Positions 36,131 to 49,624 of a stretch of DNA of 64,000 bases are shown in pieces. Under the pieces are notes generated by a model. That model was not told the origin of the DNA. It saw only the letters and a list, made by a program, of their open reading frames with translations, and did no database searches. The stretch spans positions 6,984,085-7,048,084 of the forward strand of contig JAQFVV010012396.1 of the NCBI GenBank assembly GCA_028023455.1, in the 5' to 3' direction. Position 1 is the first letter of the stretch. The number at the start of each line of letters is the position of its first letter. This DNA is from Epiperipatus broadwayi. Lineage: Eukaryota; Onychophora; Udeonychophora; Euonychophora; Peripatidae. Both the position numbers and the translations under genes were made by a program.

Positions 36131-39100
36131 GTAATTGATTCCATCTATTTACATATATATATATTGTGCCCTTTTCTATAGGTCAGTAATAGTTTATAAC
36201 AGTCAATTACTAAAAATTTTAAATTTTAGAATATGTTCTTTTAATACATTAATTATATTAAGTCAATTATATCTTTAAAGTACAATTTGAAGCTAAAGAG
36301 AATACATAGTATATAAAATCATTTAAAAATAGTTATATAAAGCTTTAAATATTGTTGCATATGATTGTAAAAGCTGGCCATATTAAATAACACAGCTATA
36401 AATAATTAAAAGTATATTTAATAAATTTGATTTTAATAGTTTAAAACTTATAGTTAATAAATGCTATGTTTAAATTTATAATCATATTTAATAAGCAAAA
36501 ATTAATATAGTATATTTTAAAATAAACTTTATGATGGTAAAAATTATATCTAGTTCTATATTTTCTAAATTATTCTTCCAAATTTTTTATAATTATAATA
36601 AGTGTATCAATTTTATTAGTCTAGGCAGAGAAATAGATTGAAAATCGTCTGTCAAAGTTATTAATCACGTGACTTTTAATGTATACTATCACACACACGC
36701 TTGTTTGAAATAATAACAAAGTTTAAAATATTTTAAAAGTTATATTATAGAATTGGATAGAATTATTGCCTATCATAAAAGTAAATAGTATTAAACATTA
36801 AGTTAACTATCGTATGTAATGTTTTAAATAATGTAATAAAGATGAATACATTCATAATAAAAATTAAATATTTTATTTAAATAAAAATAGATAAATTGAA
36901 TATTAAGAAATGGAATAAGTTATTAAATGTTATTTTAAAAGTTATTTTAAATGTTTAAATAGTTTTAATAAAATAATAATTTATTTAAAAGTAATATTTT
37001 AAATAATATTTTAAGTTCATTACGTCACAATTTCTAATTTTGAAATTCAATTCTACGTGAAATTGGAAATATGTAAATTTGTTCTCAAGCTAAAGTAAGA
37101 ATTAAGCAATAGGAATAGGTATTCTTACAGACTATAAATATCGTCGTAACTAAGTTATCGGGGGAGATTAATAATGTATTGAAACCGGAGAGAGGTAAAT
37201 TATAACTATTAAAAGATAGTATTTTAAATTTTTTATTTTAGTCAAATTTTTTTTTGGTGCTTTCTCATAATTTATTTGCAAAAATTAATTAATATTTTAA
37301 AAGTAACTTGCAAAAAAACAGAGTATAAACTAAAAAATATTTTAATAATTTCGTTTAACATGCTTTGTTAAATTTTTAAAGTTTTTTTATCAGTCGTATT
37401 TTATCTAAAAGTTTAACCTAAACTACGCAGTAAAAAATGGATATACTACGAAATAAAATGGATATAAATTGTAATACTGAAAAAATATTTGAAATATTTA
37501 TTGATACAGCTTATTTTATGCATAACCGAAGAACTGTTTTGGTACATAAAAACCACAGCTCGGACATTATACGGAGTCTAAAAAATGTATTGAAACGTAT
37601 TATTTATAAGTTTATCTAAGATTTATTTTAAAATGGTGATAAGACAGTTATGTCTCATGAATTATTTTATAGAATATTATGTTCAAAGGAGTAAAGTGTT
37701 ATATACTTTCTGAAGGTGGCATTTTTTTAAAAGTGTTTTCAAGAATTAAAGAAAGAGCCCAGGAAAATATGTTACAGAAGCATTTTGATATTAAAATATC
37801 TGTTCTTAGAATTATTTAAAAATGTATTTAGAAAAGATTTGTTCAAAAAATACTTGAAGTTTTATTTTAAAAGAGATTTATAAAAAAATACCAAACGAAA
37901 GTTTAAATGTATCAAGAAGGAAACATAGATAAAAAGTGAACACATAGATGAATAAAAAAAAATGGATCCATGGAAATACAAATAGTACTTAAAAGTTCAT
38001 TGAATATTTTTAAAGTTAAATTAGATGGATTGATGCATCGGATATGCAGAGAATATTGGTAGAAAAGATTAAGAAGCTTCATGGGATTAATTAATATTAT
38101 GATTTAATAATTATCGTCCTAAAAACTAAAACCAAGAATTATTTTCTAAATTTTACTAAATGGATTAATAATTATTTTTATTTTAAACTTTAACGCGCTT
38201 GGAGAAGAACATTTTTAAAACTCTAGAGAAAATGATAAACATTTTGGACTTATCAGGAACTATCATCAAGAAAATATGTAACTATAGTTTTGATTCTCTT
38301 TATTTTGTTAACCTAGTTTAAATCTAAATTTTTTATATAAGATTAGGAAAAACATAAAAACATTAATTTATTAATATTAAAATTTTATAATAAAACAATC
38401 TAATAATTTAGCTAAAAATATGTTAATATAAAGTGTATGGGTGTGATTTTTTTTTTATATCTGCAATGCTCAAGTGGATAAAGAAAAGCCTACTGAACAC
38501 AATAACTAGATAAAGGTTATTGGTAATAATAATAACTATTGATAATTTATAATGTATATATTTTTTTGTTTTCTTTAGATCATCCATAAATTGGAAGAAT
38601 GAAGTGTAAAAGTTTTTTACTTATATGTACCGCATTTCATACAACATTTTAAAAAACATTATGAGATAGGATTGATTTGATAATATGCATACGACAATTT
38701 TTTTTTTTTTATTAGTGATATAATCCAACATAACAAATAATTATGTGATTCTTTTAAAATTTTTATGTTATGGGATATTCAAATCTTGTCTAAGTAGATT
38801 GTATATGATTAGACATATAAAATAATGAAGCAAGCAGACTCTTGTGGAACAGCTAGATTGTTTAACTATTAATGAATTTTATTTATTGTTTTGTAAATGC
38901 AGATAGTTATTTATCAATGTAAGATGTAGAAAAATCTTGAGAAATAATGTTGAGATAGTGGCTTGGAAGTACTATAGTTAGCAGGAAACCAAGATGATGT
39001 ATTTGTTTTTTTAAAAAATAGGATGTTATAAGGAATGGAAATAATATTTAGTCTTTATGTGAATATCAGCATAGTTAACAAAGCCCTATGACTGATACAC

Positions 39101-39685
39101 ATTTTATTGGACAGTGTTTATATTTCTTTAAATATTTGATGTTCTAATAAAGCTGAAGAAATAGCTTTAACATCGTCCCTGTACTAGAAGATATTAGGCA
39201 AGTAAATGCCATACCTCTTCGCACTGTACCATGATTTTGAGATATGTTAAGAGTAATACTCTAGCTTTCTTCCTTAATCCTATGCATCTGTTTTCGCTAT
39301 CTTTATTTCATGTAACTGCATTGTTTAGTAAGATATTTTAAAAGAAATGATAAATAATTTAGAACTTAGGTTATGCTATCGTTTTTTGGATAAGATTAGT
39401 TTATTTGCTTATAAGAAGCAGAATATTATAACTTAAAATTGAAGGTCCAAAGTATCCTAAGGAAAGAAAAGAATCATAGAATATATTTTGAATTTTATTT
39501 CGGAAATGAAATATAAACTTTTTTAAAATAAGGTATCTAAACAAAGATATTTTCTTTAAAGTGATAATAATTTTAAATGCTTTAGTATTATTTTTTTTTA
39601 AGAGAAAAATAAGTATTGCATATTTTTAAAATACAATAGTACAAAGTAAATTATGTAAACAATATGCATAGTATTTTTCTGAAGG
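36131..39685. other. Extremely AT-rich spacer, no gene seen
   Basis: About 3.5 kb of very AT-rich sequence with many aaatatttt and taataaa strings. A 60-codon frame at 37437-37619 is unsupported by any motif or by splice or start context. Confidence 0.5.
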
Positions 39686-39689
39686 TTTG

Positions 39690-40010
39690 TGATGATGGTA
39701 TTCTAGCTGTATTTTTATATTGGACTATTTCCATCATCTAATATGTGTGTTGAATGTCTTTAGAAAAGTTTAATTTTTAGTTAAATATTCCAAATGCATT
39801 CAACTGTTAGTAATATCACAGCAAACAGGTTAGTATATGCACCAACTGTTAGTAATATCACAGCAAACAAATGTTAATAATATCACAGCAAACAGGTTAG
39901 TATATGCACTAACTGTTAGTAATATCACAGCAAACAGGTTAGTATACGCACAACGTTTCGAGAGGTATTTTTCTCCCCTCTTCTTCAGGTGTTGCTGGCC
40001 TGACTTTTTG
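39690..40010 (-). repeat. SINE-like repeat (family D) with internal tandem array
   Basis: On the minus strand it reads gccagcaacacctgaagaag, ggagaaaaatacctctcgaa, cgttgtgcgtatactaacct and gtttgctgtgatattactaa, ending in the family tail (ctaaagacattcaacacaca). The pol III-type head is missing. The stretch between core and tail has been multiplied (see 39801-39951). Confidence 0.85.
39801..39951. repeat. Minisatellite of about 40-bp units inside the family D repeat
   Basis: Units built on aactgttagtaatatcacag with caaacaggttagtatatgca recur four times: 39801-39842, a short unit of about 27 bases to 39869, 39870-39909 and 39910-39951. The related copies at 25290 and 27415 have a single unit at this place, so the array grew within this copy. 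Confidence 0.9.
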
Positions 40011-41510
40011 TTTATTGATTAACAGAAATATATTAATGATTACACTTATGTCATACTAAAGTAAGGCTTAAAGAAGAATATATTATGATTAGTAAACATT
40101 GTCTGATAAATACTAAAATCTAGTACTTAATTTTGGATAATATTTTGTGTAACATCTTTGACTTTGCAAGATGAAATTTTTTTTTAATATTTTGAGAAGT
40201 CCATACTCATTATAAAATTTTGTTTTCTATGGAATGTTTTCTAAGTATGAATTTTTTTAAAAAAAATAAGATAGTTTAATAATATTAATGATAAAATTCT
40301 GTTGTTAATAAAGTAGATAAATTTATTTGTAATAAGTTAACCATAATGAGAAAACAAATAGTAACATTTTTTTTTTTTTAATTTTGTCCTAAATCTAAAT
40401 AAAGACATGATTGAAATATAAATTATTTTTTTTATAACCCGGTAGATCAAACTGTAAAGTAAAAAAGGTTAAGGATATCCACTGTAAATAATGTAAATAA
40501 ATTGTTATTTATTTGTTGTTAGTAATAAACTTTGTTAAATTTTATTTAAAAAAATTTTGTGTCTGAGTTATTTATTTCTCCACATAGCTGCATGAAAACA
40601 TGATATATGCATAATAATCGAAACAAATATATAATTTTGCACAAAAGATAAATAGAGAATTATTTTAAGAATTTTAAATATTTTATTGGTATTCATTATA
40701 ATTAAATAATCATAATCTTACATTATTTTATTGGTCATAAATCAGTTATTACAATATTATATTAAATTATATGCTATCAGTTGCCACACATATTTTGTTT
40801 GTCAGATTATTAAAATGCTACCACGTATTTATTATATCATTACATGAAGATATAAGATATTATATTATTTCATTATTTTATTATGGTAATAAAATTACAG
40901 TAAAAAGAAAAGATATACAGAATTAGTTAAATAATGAAGAATATTATTACTGTTATTTATTATTATTAGTTTAAGTGTAGTAGATTATGACATAAAATCC
41001 CTTCTCATATTTTACTACCGTATTTTTATTAACTTAAAATAAACTTTATGAACCTGAGATTATTTTATTTGAGCTAGATTATTACAAATAGAAGATTAAG
41101 ACTTAATTATTAGTTTAATCTTAGTGAGTAGAAGTTATTAAAGTCGTAAGAATACTATGAGTTTGTTATTTGAAATAGTAATAAGGGGGGGTAGTGTTCT
41201 TATGCCATTGAGGTAGTATCCTGTGGGATATTGGCTCAATGTAATCTATCTTGTCAACTGTATTTTCACTTCAAGTCTCATGAAAATATTAAATATTTAT
41301 TTAATTTATTTTTATAAACTGAACCTTATTAGTATTGTAAATTTGAGCTAGTGAAACATTTTAATTTTAATGCTGAATATTTTATTTATTAATTATTAAC
41401 TGAGATAGAACCCGTTTTATTTTATATCATATACTATTCTGGAAGTGAGGATGCACGAGATGAAGGTTAGAATATATATATAAGCTACATTTAATTTAAT
41501 GCTTACATTC
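40011..41510. other. AT-rich spacer
   Basis: No supported gene or repeat pair. A short G run occurs near 41185. Confidence 0.5.
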
Positions 41511-41514
41511 TGTG

Positions 41515-43240
41515 TTTGGATGGCCAAATATACAGTATTTACACTTTACTGATTCAATCATAGAGCATTATCAGGCTAAAAACTATTGATAGTAATATAG
41601 GTCTACCACAGTAATATTTCCTGCTTATCTTAGGGATATGCCACTACTAGATGCATACTATTTAGCATATATCTATTGAGGATATAGCTTATGAGACCTG
41701 AACTCATTAGAAAATTTATATGCATAGCCTGTTTACATCTATGCTGGTTACATTATCCAATACCGATAGCAGTGCCACATGTGACCTAGGTTTGAATTCA
41801 TATTCAATTAATGTTCATACCATCAGCATCTTGAGGCATATAAAACAACCATGATATTGCACTATTTAGTTTATATCCTGGTAAAAATGATGAAATGCAC
41901 AAATGTGAAGTGAATAAAAGCTAAAAATTAAAATTCAACTACAGTTTTATTCCATATAATAACAATCATATAATGTACCAACACATCCTTCAAATAATGG
42001 ACTCTACCAAAATGGATTGTCCAACTATCTATAAGTCATGGAAAATTATCTTTCTAGATAATGATTTTTTAATTACTTACATTACTCTCTGTCATTAATT
42101 TAAACTAAAATAATGAGTTGATCTATATGCCTGATTGAGGTCTAAATTATTTAAACTGAATGAATAAAAAATATATAAGAAATAATTCCTAATGGTCAGA
42201 ACTGGAAAATACATAAAAAATAAAAAATCATTACTCTGAGCAAGCAAACATATAATATTTCAGAGTAATTAGATTAATATTAACTCTAATGGATGAATGA
42301 TTAAATAAATTTTAGTGAATAAAAATTTGATCACATGTGATGTATAAAAAAAATAGAACGTCTTACTTATTATCCTGCTCAGTGAAAATGATTCACTCTG
42401 TTTATTTTAAGTTGTTAGTTCTAGGTGGCAAAAGCACACACACACACACATAAATACTTATAATATTCCTGTGCTTGCCCTGATTTAGCTATTCATGATA
42501 AAAATTTGATAATCTTTAGATTTTTTATTTGTTGTCTTTCTGTCCATGAAGTAATTTCAATTATAAACCATTAATCCATTTTGTACTTCTGAACTTGACT
42601 AATGCATAAGTTAATCTATTTATCCTTAAATTCAGTTGTCAAATGATATGATTTAAGTTACTTTCTGAAATAATCCTAAATATTTTCTGATTGGGTTAAT
42701 AGATGAATACATTTTAAACCCCCCCCCCCATCCCGTTTTTTTGGTTGATTAATTGGCTGGCATTGGTTTGTTTTTTCTCTTCTTTTTTATAGTGTTGATA
42801 GATAGATAGATAGATAAAATTGTGAAGCAAGGTGGCAACAGTGTTTCTATTTCATGAATTATATAAAATAAACACGAGTTTTCAAAATATGATGGTCTTA
42901 ATTTTTTTTCATCAAAGAGCTGTAGTTTCAAATAAGACTGGATCATAATCGATTTATCCTTTATGGAGTTACTATGTTAAGTGAGAGATGGATCATTGGA
43001 AATCTAGCCAACCATACTGAGTAAGCTTAAATTACAAACATGTGTAACCCTTAAATACTTTTTTTTTACTACTACTACTAATAATATTAGCAGTATTCTT
43101 ATATTTTCACAATTATAATCATGGGTCGAAATTCACAAAAGAATAGTGCAGTGAATAATCCATCCACTATTTGATAGTGATTACAATAGTAGACAGTTTT
43201 AACTACGATCTCTCCACCAGCAAAGTTTATTCTGTTAATT
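41515..43240. repeat. Direct segment copy 1 (uninterrupted)
   Basis: It shares ordered, diverged sequence with 48740-53130: ctattgaggatatagcttat, acattatccaataccgatag, aacaatcatataatgtacca, aaataatggactctaccaaa, gagcaagcaaacatataata, attcatgataaaaatttgat and ggaaatctagccaaccatac each have a counterpart there in the same order. No coding region is recognised. A (GATA)n tract (42797-42816), a C run (42719-42729) and a (CA)n tract (42434-42450) are local additions. It lacks the hAT element of copy 2, and ctttag at 42514-42519 marks the candidate empty site. Confidence 0.85.
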
Positions 43241-45245
43241 ATTACAGCTCCTTCTATAAAGACTCGTTCATGTTTATTGAATAATATTTATCAAAAAATA
43301 TGTTTTTCACAAAGCCACCCCTCTTTAAATCATATTTCATCCATCTTAATCTATCCCTCTGGCACGTTTACCAATAAACAATAATAATAATTTCTAGGAA
43401 ACAGATTTAAAAAAATATTTATTGATTTCAAAACAAACCATGATATATATGTGAACTTTTGATAAATTGACAAACTTTCTTGTTTGATTTTAAACAATTT
43501 TGGTTTGTTTCGAAACTATTCCTTTTCCTCTTACAATTATAAATTGTGATCAATTAATAAAACATTCTTTTTTTATTTTTTTAAATATAGAAATCTAAAT
43601 TATTTGAGCATTTCGAGTCTAACATTTATAAAGCAATTATTTGTGATTATATCTTCTGTCATTTTTTAAAAATTGGAGCTCACTACACAATTCAACAATA
43701 TCCCTATCTGACCTAGGGAATAAAATTGAGTTGAACTACATACATATGTTTACCTTGACTAATTTTATTTCAATATTACAGCACACTTAATTTTTTATGC
43801 TCAGTTGTTTTCCCATTTTTATTTTTCCAAATTTATGAATTACTTACTGTTATGCTTTGCTGTTTCTATCTTAAAGTCTATTTCTATTTTTATTATTTTT
43901 CGGTTTATTTTTTTGGTTTGCTTAGAGATCTGGATAGCTTCCAACAACTGAATGATATAACTACTGACTCCAATATCATGATGGGTTAAAAAAAATTCAC
44001 AGGCCACAAGCACACCTTGAAATGTGAATACTAGGAGAGCTATCTCACTTTAAGCACAGTATATAACTTACAACCCAGAAGGTATAAGAAAATCATATTA
44101 TTTGGCATACGGAAATCTTGCTCAAAGGAAATTTATGAGTCTTATACTGGCATATGACCCATGTTACAATTATACATGATAAGTAGCCACATTATTAATC
44201 CTAAATATTAAATCCAGCTGATTTTCATATTTAGGATTAGCTTCTATAAGCTTTATACATTAAACTGGAGTAAGTGCAGTACTGGGAGATATTACTCTAT
44301 GGAGAATATGAACAGCTTGCATCATGTCACTATAAAAATCCTTTACACAATATTAGTACTGAAAATACAGTAAACATATATCAGCAGCTAAAAGTTAGCC
44401 CAATCTCTGCAAAGGTTGTTTATCTTTCTTCAATTTCATTCTAGTTTTTCACTTCATTTTTTTCCTTTATTTCTATCTTAGTAGTATAACTGTATCATAC
44501 TCTTGGTGACTCAGGATCATGATCAGATTTTTTATATTATTTGTTGCTGTTGATGCATAATCTGTTTTCACTTCATCTTTTGTGAGTTCTAGTGGACTGC
44601 TAGGACTACTAATTGGCCTTTACTTTCTTTTATTTTTTCTATGGCAGTACTCTCTCTTGTTTTTCTTTATATCCCAGTGGCTGTTCTGCCTTTCATTTTC
44701 CATATGGGGTGGAATTAATATGAGGTTCATTATTCCCTTTATATAGTGTTTTTAGGGGTTTAAATCCCCTTTTCTATTATAAAAGTTTTGTTGCTGTCAA
44801 AAACATTTATTAGCTTAATAACCTGTTCGGTAGTGTGCCTATCTATTCTGATCAACATTCTCCCAATGTGGCTCAGGAAACCATGTCTCATTATATGGAT
44901 GATCTGTAGCTCTGATAAAGAGTAAACTGTTAAACCTCTCAATTTTGCTACCTATTTCCTTAGAGTATGTGGCTCACCAGGTAGACATTTTTCTTGAGAT
45001 ATCTTATGCTTGGTATCATCCTGGTAATTCTCACTCTAGTAGCAATTTAATGTTTTGTTTAAATTCTTTAAAATTTTAAGAATGGTTGAATAATGTGTCC
45101 TAACTGATTTTTTATTTATTTTTTGTTAAAAAGCTTTATTAATAACAAACTATTTACAAATATTAACATATTTACAATAAAGTAAACATATATTACATAG
45201 GCAAAGTATGAAAAAATACACCGTAATAGTATGGATAACACAATA
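43241..45245. other. AT-rich spacer with a possible LINE trace
   Basis: Mostly unassigned. A minus-strand frame of 60 codons (44942-44760), with upstream RMIPSIRYLKK-like sequence near 45000, has a protein-like look and could be a LINE C-terminal scrap. The match is too weak to call. Confidence 0.35.
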
Positions 45246-45249
45246 GGTT

Positions 45250-47310
45250 ATTTATCTCTAATTTGTTTTCCAAAATTAAAGAGTGGCATATTTTACTAAA
45301 TGGAAAGAGTGTCTACAAATTTATTTTTGAAGTGATAAATCTGGTGAGGAGTGTTAACTAAAATAAATGTTTAAGTTATAATAGAGTACAACTGAGATAG
45401 ATTGTTGATTGCCATGTTTTGGTTATGATGTTTCTGGGTAAATAATTGAGTGAGTAAAGTACGAGTTAAATCATTCTTTGTTTTTTTTTAGTACATTTAT
45501 TGTTTATTGTCAAATATTATGGGGAACATTATGTGAGCCACATAGTTCTTAGTGTATGAATAATTACAGATGCATTGAAAGGCTGAAAGTATTATATTTT
45601 TTTAGTCAATGCTTGAGGTTGATTGTTTGCTTATGAAATATGAATGAACATTAGATTAAATCTGTCATTAAGAAATATTTTGGTGAGAATTATACTCTGT
45701 AGTAAATTAAAAAGAAATTTCAACCATGATTGAGGAGCAAAATTTGTTAGAATTTTAGCAACTGTATCCATAGATGTCTGGATGGATAAGCTATTTTGTT
45801 TTAATCTTTAAATGATATGCCAATAAGAGATTTGATGTTATACTGATATACTAGATAAGCATGCTCAATGGCATGATCTGTGAAAAATGACCGTTTAACA
45901 TATCAAATTGAGATAAGCAATAATATTGGAGGAGGAATGGCACTAAGTGTTGGATTAGCAAATGTTGAAATATATATTTTGGTCCTAATATATGTCACAA
46001 AAGATTTGGAGCAGATCAAATTGAGATCGTTTTTGCAGATGGGAAAATATGTTGTTCTGATGGATAGAAGCTGTGAAGATGAGTCCCATATATATGATTT
46101 TATTAGCTGACATAAGTTTATTATATATCTTGTTAGAAAGCTGCATCCATAGGCTTTAGTGGGCGAGTATTCCACTAAGAATAGTATTCACTATATAAAC
46201 TTTCACAATGGGATATACTTTCATTTTTGTAGTGAACATGTTCACAACAAGACTATTTAAATGATGGCCCTAGTTGCATTTTAGATAGAGTAATTGGGAT
46301 GCCTAGAAAAACTGAGAGGTTACTCTTGAAGAAAGATGGTAGTTTGCAGCCTGTAGATAATTGCCATAAAGATGACTTGCAAACTTGTATTGTGGAACCA
46401 GTTGATGTTTGAAATTTATTTAAAATATTCAGAATAATGGAGATGTTTTGGAGACCTCTGAAGATTATCAGAACATCATCAAACAAAGGCTTGCATGGTG
46501 ATTCCAAGATGAGAAGAAAAAGACTTTCAATTCATTGTTATACTTCCTTAATCAGAGGATCTATATAAATTGCAAATAGCAATGAGGCAAGTAGTGAACC
46601 CTGTGGAATGCCATGATTAGGTTTGAAAGATGTTGACAGTTGCATTCAGTTTAATTGATCTATTGGTGAGATAGTTCTGGATAGCAATTATGAGATTACT
46701 TTGTTCAGACAGATACTTGTATAGTGTAGTGAAAAGATAATTCCAATTGACTAAGTCAAAAGCAGGTTTAAAGTCAACTTGGCATGCAACATCTGTAAGT
46801 TTGTTGTCTGTACTGCAAGAATATCTTGAAAGGCACAGTGACTTTTTATTGCATAATGGAAAGTTGATAGTTTGGGTGAGACAAGTTCATTTAGTTTTTT
46901 TAAGATTATTCTTGCAAACTTTTTTGATCAATATCAAGCATAATTAGATGCAAATTGTTTACAGAGGAGTATATTGTATTTGATTTTTTTTTTTTTTGAG
47001 ACAAATTATTATATGGTAGAAAGGTTGAGGCTGTTAAGATTTCTCAAGCATAATTGGTTGTAGTATTTTAAAATATAAGACTGGTTTTGTTTGTTATTGA
47101 TTTAGTTTATATTGTAGCATTTATGTAGAATTGGAAATATCAAATAGTCAAGCTGCTTGTAGACATTAGCTGTAATAAGATCTGCAACTAGAGATGTGTG
47201 TGTTTTAAGATGCATGATTTCTTGATATATTTGTAGCTCTGTAATAAAGTTTTCTTGAAGAGGTTGTGTACTGTAGTGAATACAGCTATTGATCATCTGT
47301 ATTTAGACTA
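45250..47310 (-). pseudogene. Decayed L1/Tx1-like LINE ORF2
   Basis: Minus-strand reading shows a pre-RT stretch (open frame 47296-47102). CQVDFKPAFDLVNW follows (about 46790), motif A with its first catalytic aspartate intact. After a frameshift comes HGIPQGSLLASLLFAIYIDP (motif B, about 46600). FDDVLIIF leads an open frame 46507-46253 with KFQTSTGSTIQ, KSSLWQLS and FLGIPITLS, matching residues 229-292 of the 19.2 kb protein. The open frame 46175-45903 aligns with the thumb region (AYGCSFLTRYIINLC versus AYYLPIMTATKAFTKKINSLC in order). More decayed sequence runs to about 45250. Frameshifts separate these blocks. Same family as 19237-21398 but older. Confidence 0.85.
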
Positions 47311-47689
47311 GATTTTAGATATTCAAGAAATTTCCATGTTGACATTGGTCCCAGAGAGGAGAATATCATCTTTTGATAAAATAGGAATGCCAAAGGTTTG
47401 GGATAAGGTTGATTTTGTATAATTTACAGTAGTTCTTACAAGTTTAGAGAGATTCAGTATTGTTTTTTAAATCTATGTGTTATAGCATTCTGATTATATA
47501 GTTTGGGACACCCTTGCAAATGGCTACAGGTTATGGCCAGCTTTGTCTCTTCTGTCATGGCATTTAAATGAAAATATCTTTCTGGCTACTTAGTGTTTCA
47601 CGTGCATTGCCTGAAAAGATACTAATTTTTAAGAATTGATTTACTATGTTAGGTAGGTGATTCTGTGGTTGTGGATCTATATTCTTTCC

Positions 47690-48210
47690 TTCTTCATTTA
47701 TTGTATTCTATATTTCCATTTTTTTGGAGAAATCACATCCATTTTATTGACTTGGTTATCTTGTCTGTGATCAACCTTAAGTGTCTCTATTCTTTCCATT
47801 ACTTTTTTCTGCTGAAACATCAACCTCCATTTTGAGTTTCTTTATTTGTTTCCCCAGCTCAATTATTCCTTCTTATATCAGTTAAAATCTTATTGCAAGT
47901 GGTTTATTCTGGCATCTTGGTTTTTTTATTTTGCTTGACTTCATGATGGACCTCATCTACCTTATTACTCAAGTTCTATAATCCTCTCTCTAATTTTTCC
48001 ATAATTATTTTTCATTTTGTTTTGATCAGCTATTTTAATCTCTATTTGGCCAACCAACTTTTCCATTTGGTTTTTATTATCTTCAGCCAACTTTTCCATT
48101 TGATCAGTTATCTTTTTTTATTATTATTATTATTTTTATTATAAGTTTACTATTAGCATTGTTTGATCAGCCTGCTCTTTTTTTTTTAATTTTTCTGGTT
48201 TTTCACAGTC
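47690..48210 (-). pseudogene. Coiled-coil (ORF1-like) remnant of the adjacent LINE
   Basis: Minus strand from about 48117 reads ITDQMEKLAEDNKNQMEKL and VGQIEIKIADQNK, with leucine/isoleucine heptads and high charge. It continues to IRERIIELE and a stop, then NKVDEVHHEVKQNKK. After a shift comes ELGKQIKKLKMEVDVSAE (about 47840). A long charged coiled coil just 5' of an L1-like ORF2 in the same orientation is what an ORF1 trimerisation segment would look like. The endonuclease between the two appears deleted. It could instead be unrelated low-complexity helical sequence. Confidence 0.55.
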
Positions 48211-48739
48211 TGGTCTTTGTCATTTACTGCCATAAATGGCTATTTGACTTCTGTTTGATCTGCTAACAATATACTTTTTTCTTTGAATCTCGAGCTTGTA
48301 TTTTTGCTTTAGCCCTTGTAATCATTTGCCTGTGATATACACAAATTTAGTAGTGTAGTAGAGAAATTTTCTTTTTTTATATATATCAATAATCATAGTG
48401 CCCATCCCTTAGCCACTCAACAGCTCCATATATTTTCATTTTCATATCCAGCCTTATTCTTTCCTAGCATATTTACTTTTGTTTATCTGGCTTGTATTGT
48501 ATTATTTTTATTTTATTTATTTATTACCTGCTTTCCCTACTATATTAAGTTCTTTTTATTACCACATTTCATCTTCTTTTGTGCAATGTCTCTTTATTTC
48601 TCTCAGGTTTGTGTTTACTATCATATTAGAATATATTGAATGCACACATAAATTGCCGGATGATTTAAGCAGCTGAACATGGTGGAAAATGAATATAATG
48701 GAATTCTCATGAGTAAATTTAAACTAGCCACATTTGGTC
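48211..48739. other. AT-rich spacer
   Basis: Pyrimidine-rich sequence. The 65-codon plus frame at 48479 is hydrophobic through T-richness and is unsupported. Confidence 0.4.
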
Positions 48740-49624
48740 CACCAAATATGTAGGATTTAATCTTTTTTTTTTTTTTTACTGATCATACTGAAAGGCATTA
48801 CCAGTCTAAAACATGTTGATGATAATGTTGGCCCCACAGTAATATTTGCTGCGTATCATAAGGGTATGCCATTACCACATGTATATTATTTGATCTATTG
48901 AGGATACGATTTATAAGACCTGAGTTCACTAGAACATTTATTTGCATAGGATGATTACACTATCCAATACCTATAATATCCCACCAGTTATTTAGTTTTA
49001 ATCTATATCCATTTAGTGATCATCCCAGATGCATCAAACTTTAGCTTGGGGAATACAATATTGCATTATTTAATTTATATCTCTGGTAAAATTGTTAAAT
49101 GCACAATGTAATAACAATCATATGATGTACCAACACACCCCTCAAATAATGAACTCTACCACAAATGAATAGTCCAATCATTGATAATGAAAGATTATTT
49201 TTTTGGTAATTAATAACTTACATTTTCTATTACTAATTTAAATATCTACTGATCATATTTATTTTTATATTAAATAAAAAAGTATATAAGAAATAATTTC
49301 CTAATGAACTAAACTGGAACATACATAAATAAATAAACATTACTCTGAGCAAGCAAACATTAATTCAGAGTAGCTAGATTAGTATTAATTGTAATGGATG
49401 AATAATTAAATAAATGTTAGTTATTAATAAAAATTTGGTCACATGTAATGTATAAAAAATATATATAATAGGGTCTCACTTACTATCCCACTTAGTGATG
49501 AATGATTCAGTCTATTCATTTTAAGTTATTAGTTCAAACCCCCCAAAACATATATATATATTAATACTTTTAATATTCCTGTGTATGTTCTGATTTAAGT
49601 ATTCATGGCAAAAATTTGATAATT
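48740..49624. repeat. Direct segment copy 2, left part
   Basis: This is the counterpart of 41515-42513. Shared ordered motifs include ctattgaggatacgatttat, acactatccaatacctataa, aacaatcatatgatgtacca, aaataatgaactctaccaca, gagcaagcaaacattaattc and attcatggcaaaaatttgat. The copy is cut here by the hAT insertion and resumes at 52568. Confidence 0.85.

Noticed and set aside
37437-37619. 60-codon frame starting at an ATG in very AT-rich DNA
   Set aside because: Length and composition fit chance; no motif or conserved context.
39801-39951. Repeated units resembling a CRISPR array
   Set aside because: The units are contiguous copies with no unique spacers, lie inside a SINE-like repeat, and the genome is eukaryotic.
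44760-45030. Possible LINE C-terminal scrap on the minus strand
   Set aside because: The resemblance is limited to a short RMIPSIRYL-like phrase; too weak to list as a pseudogene.
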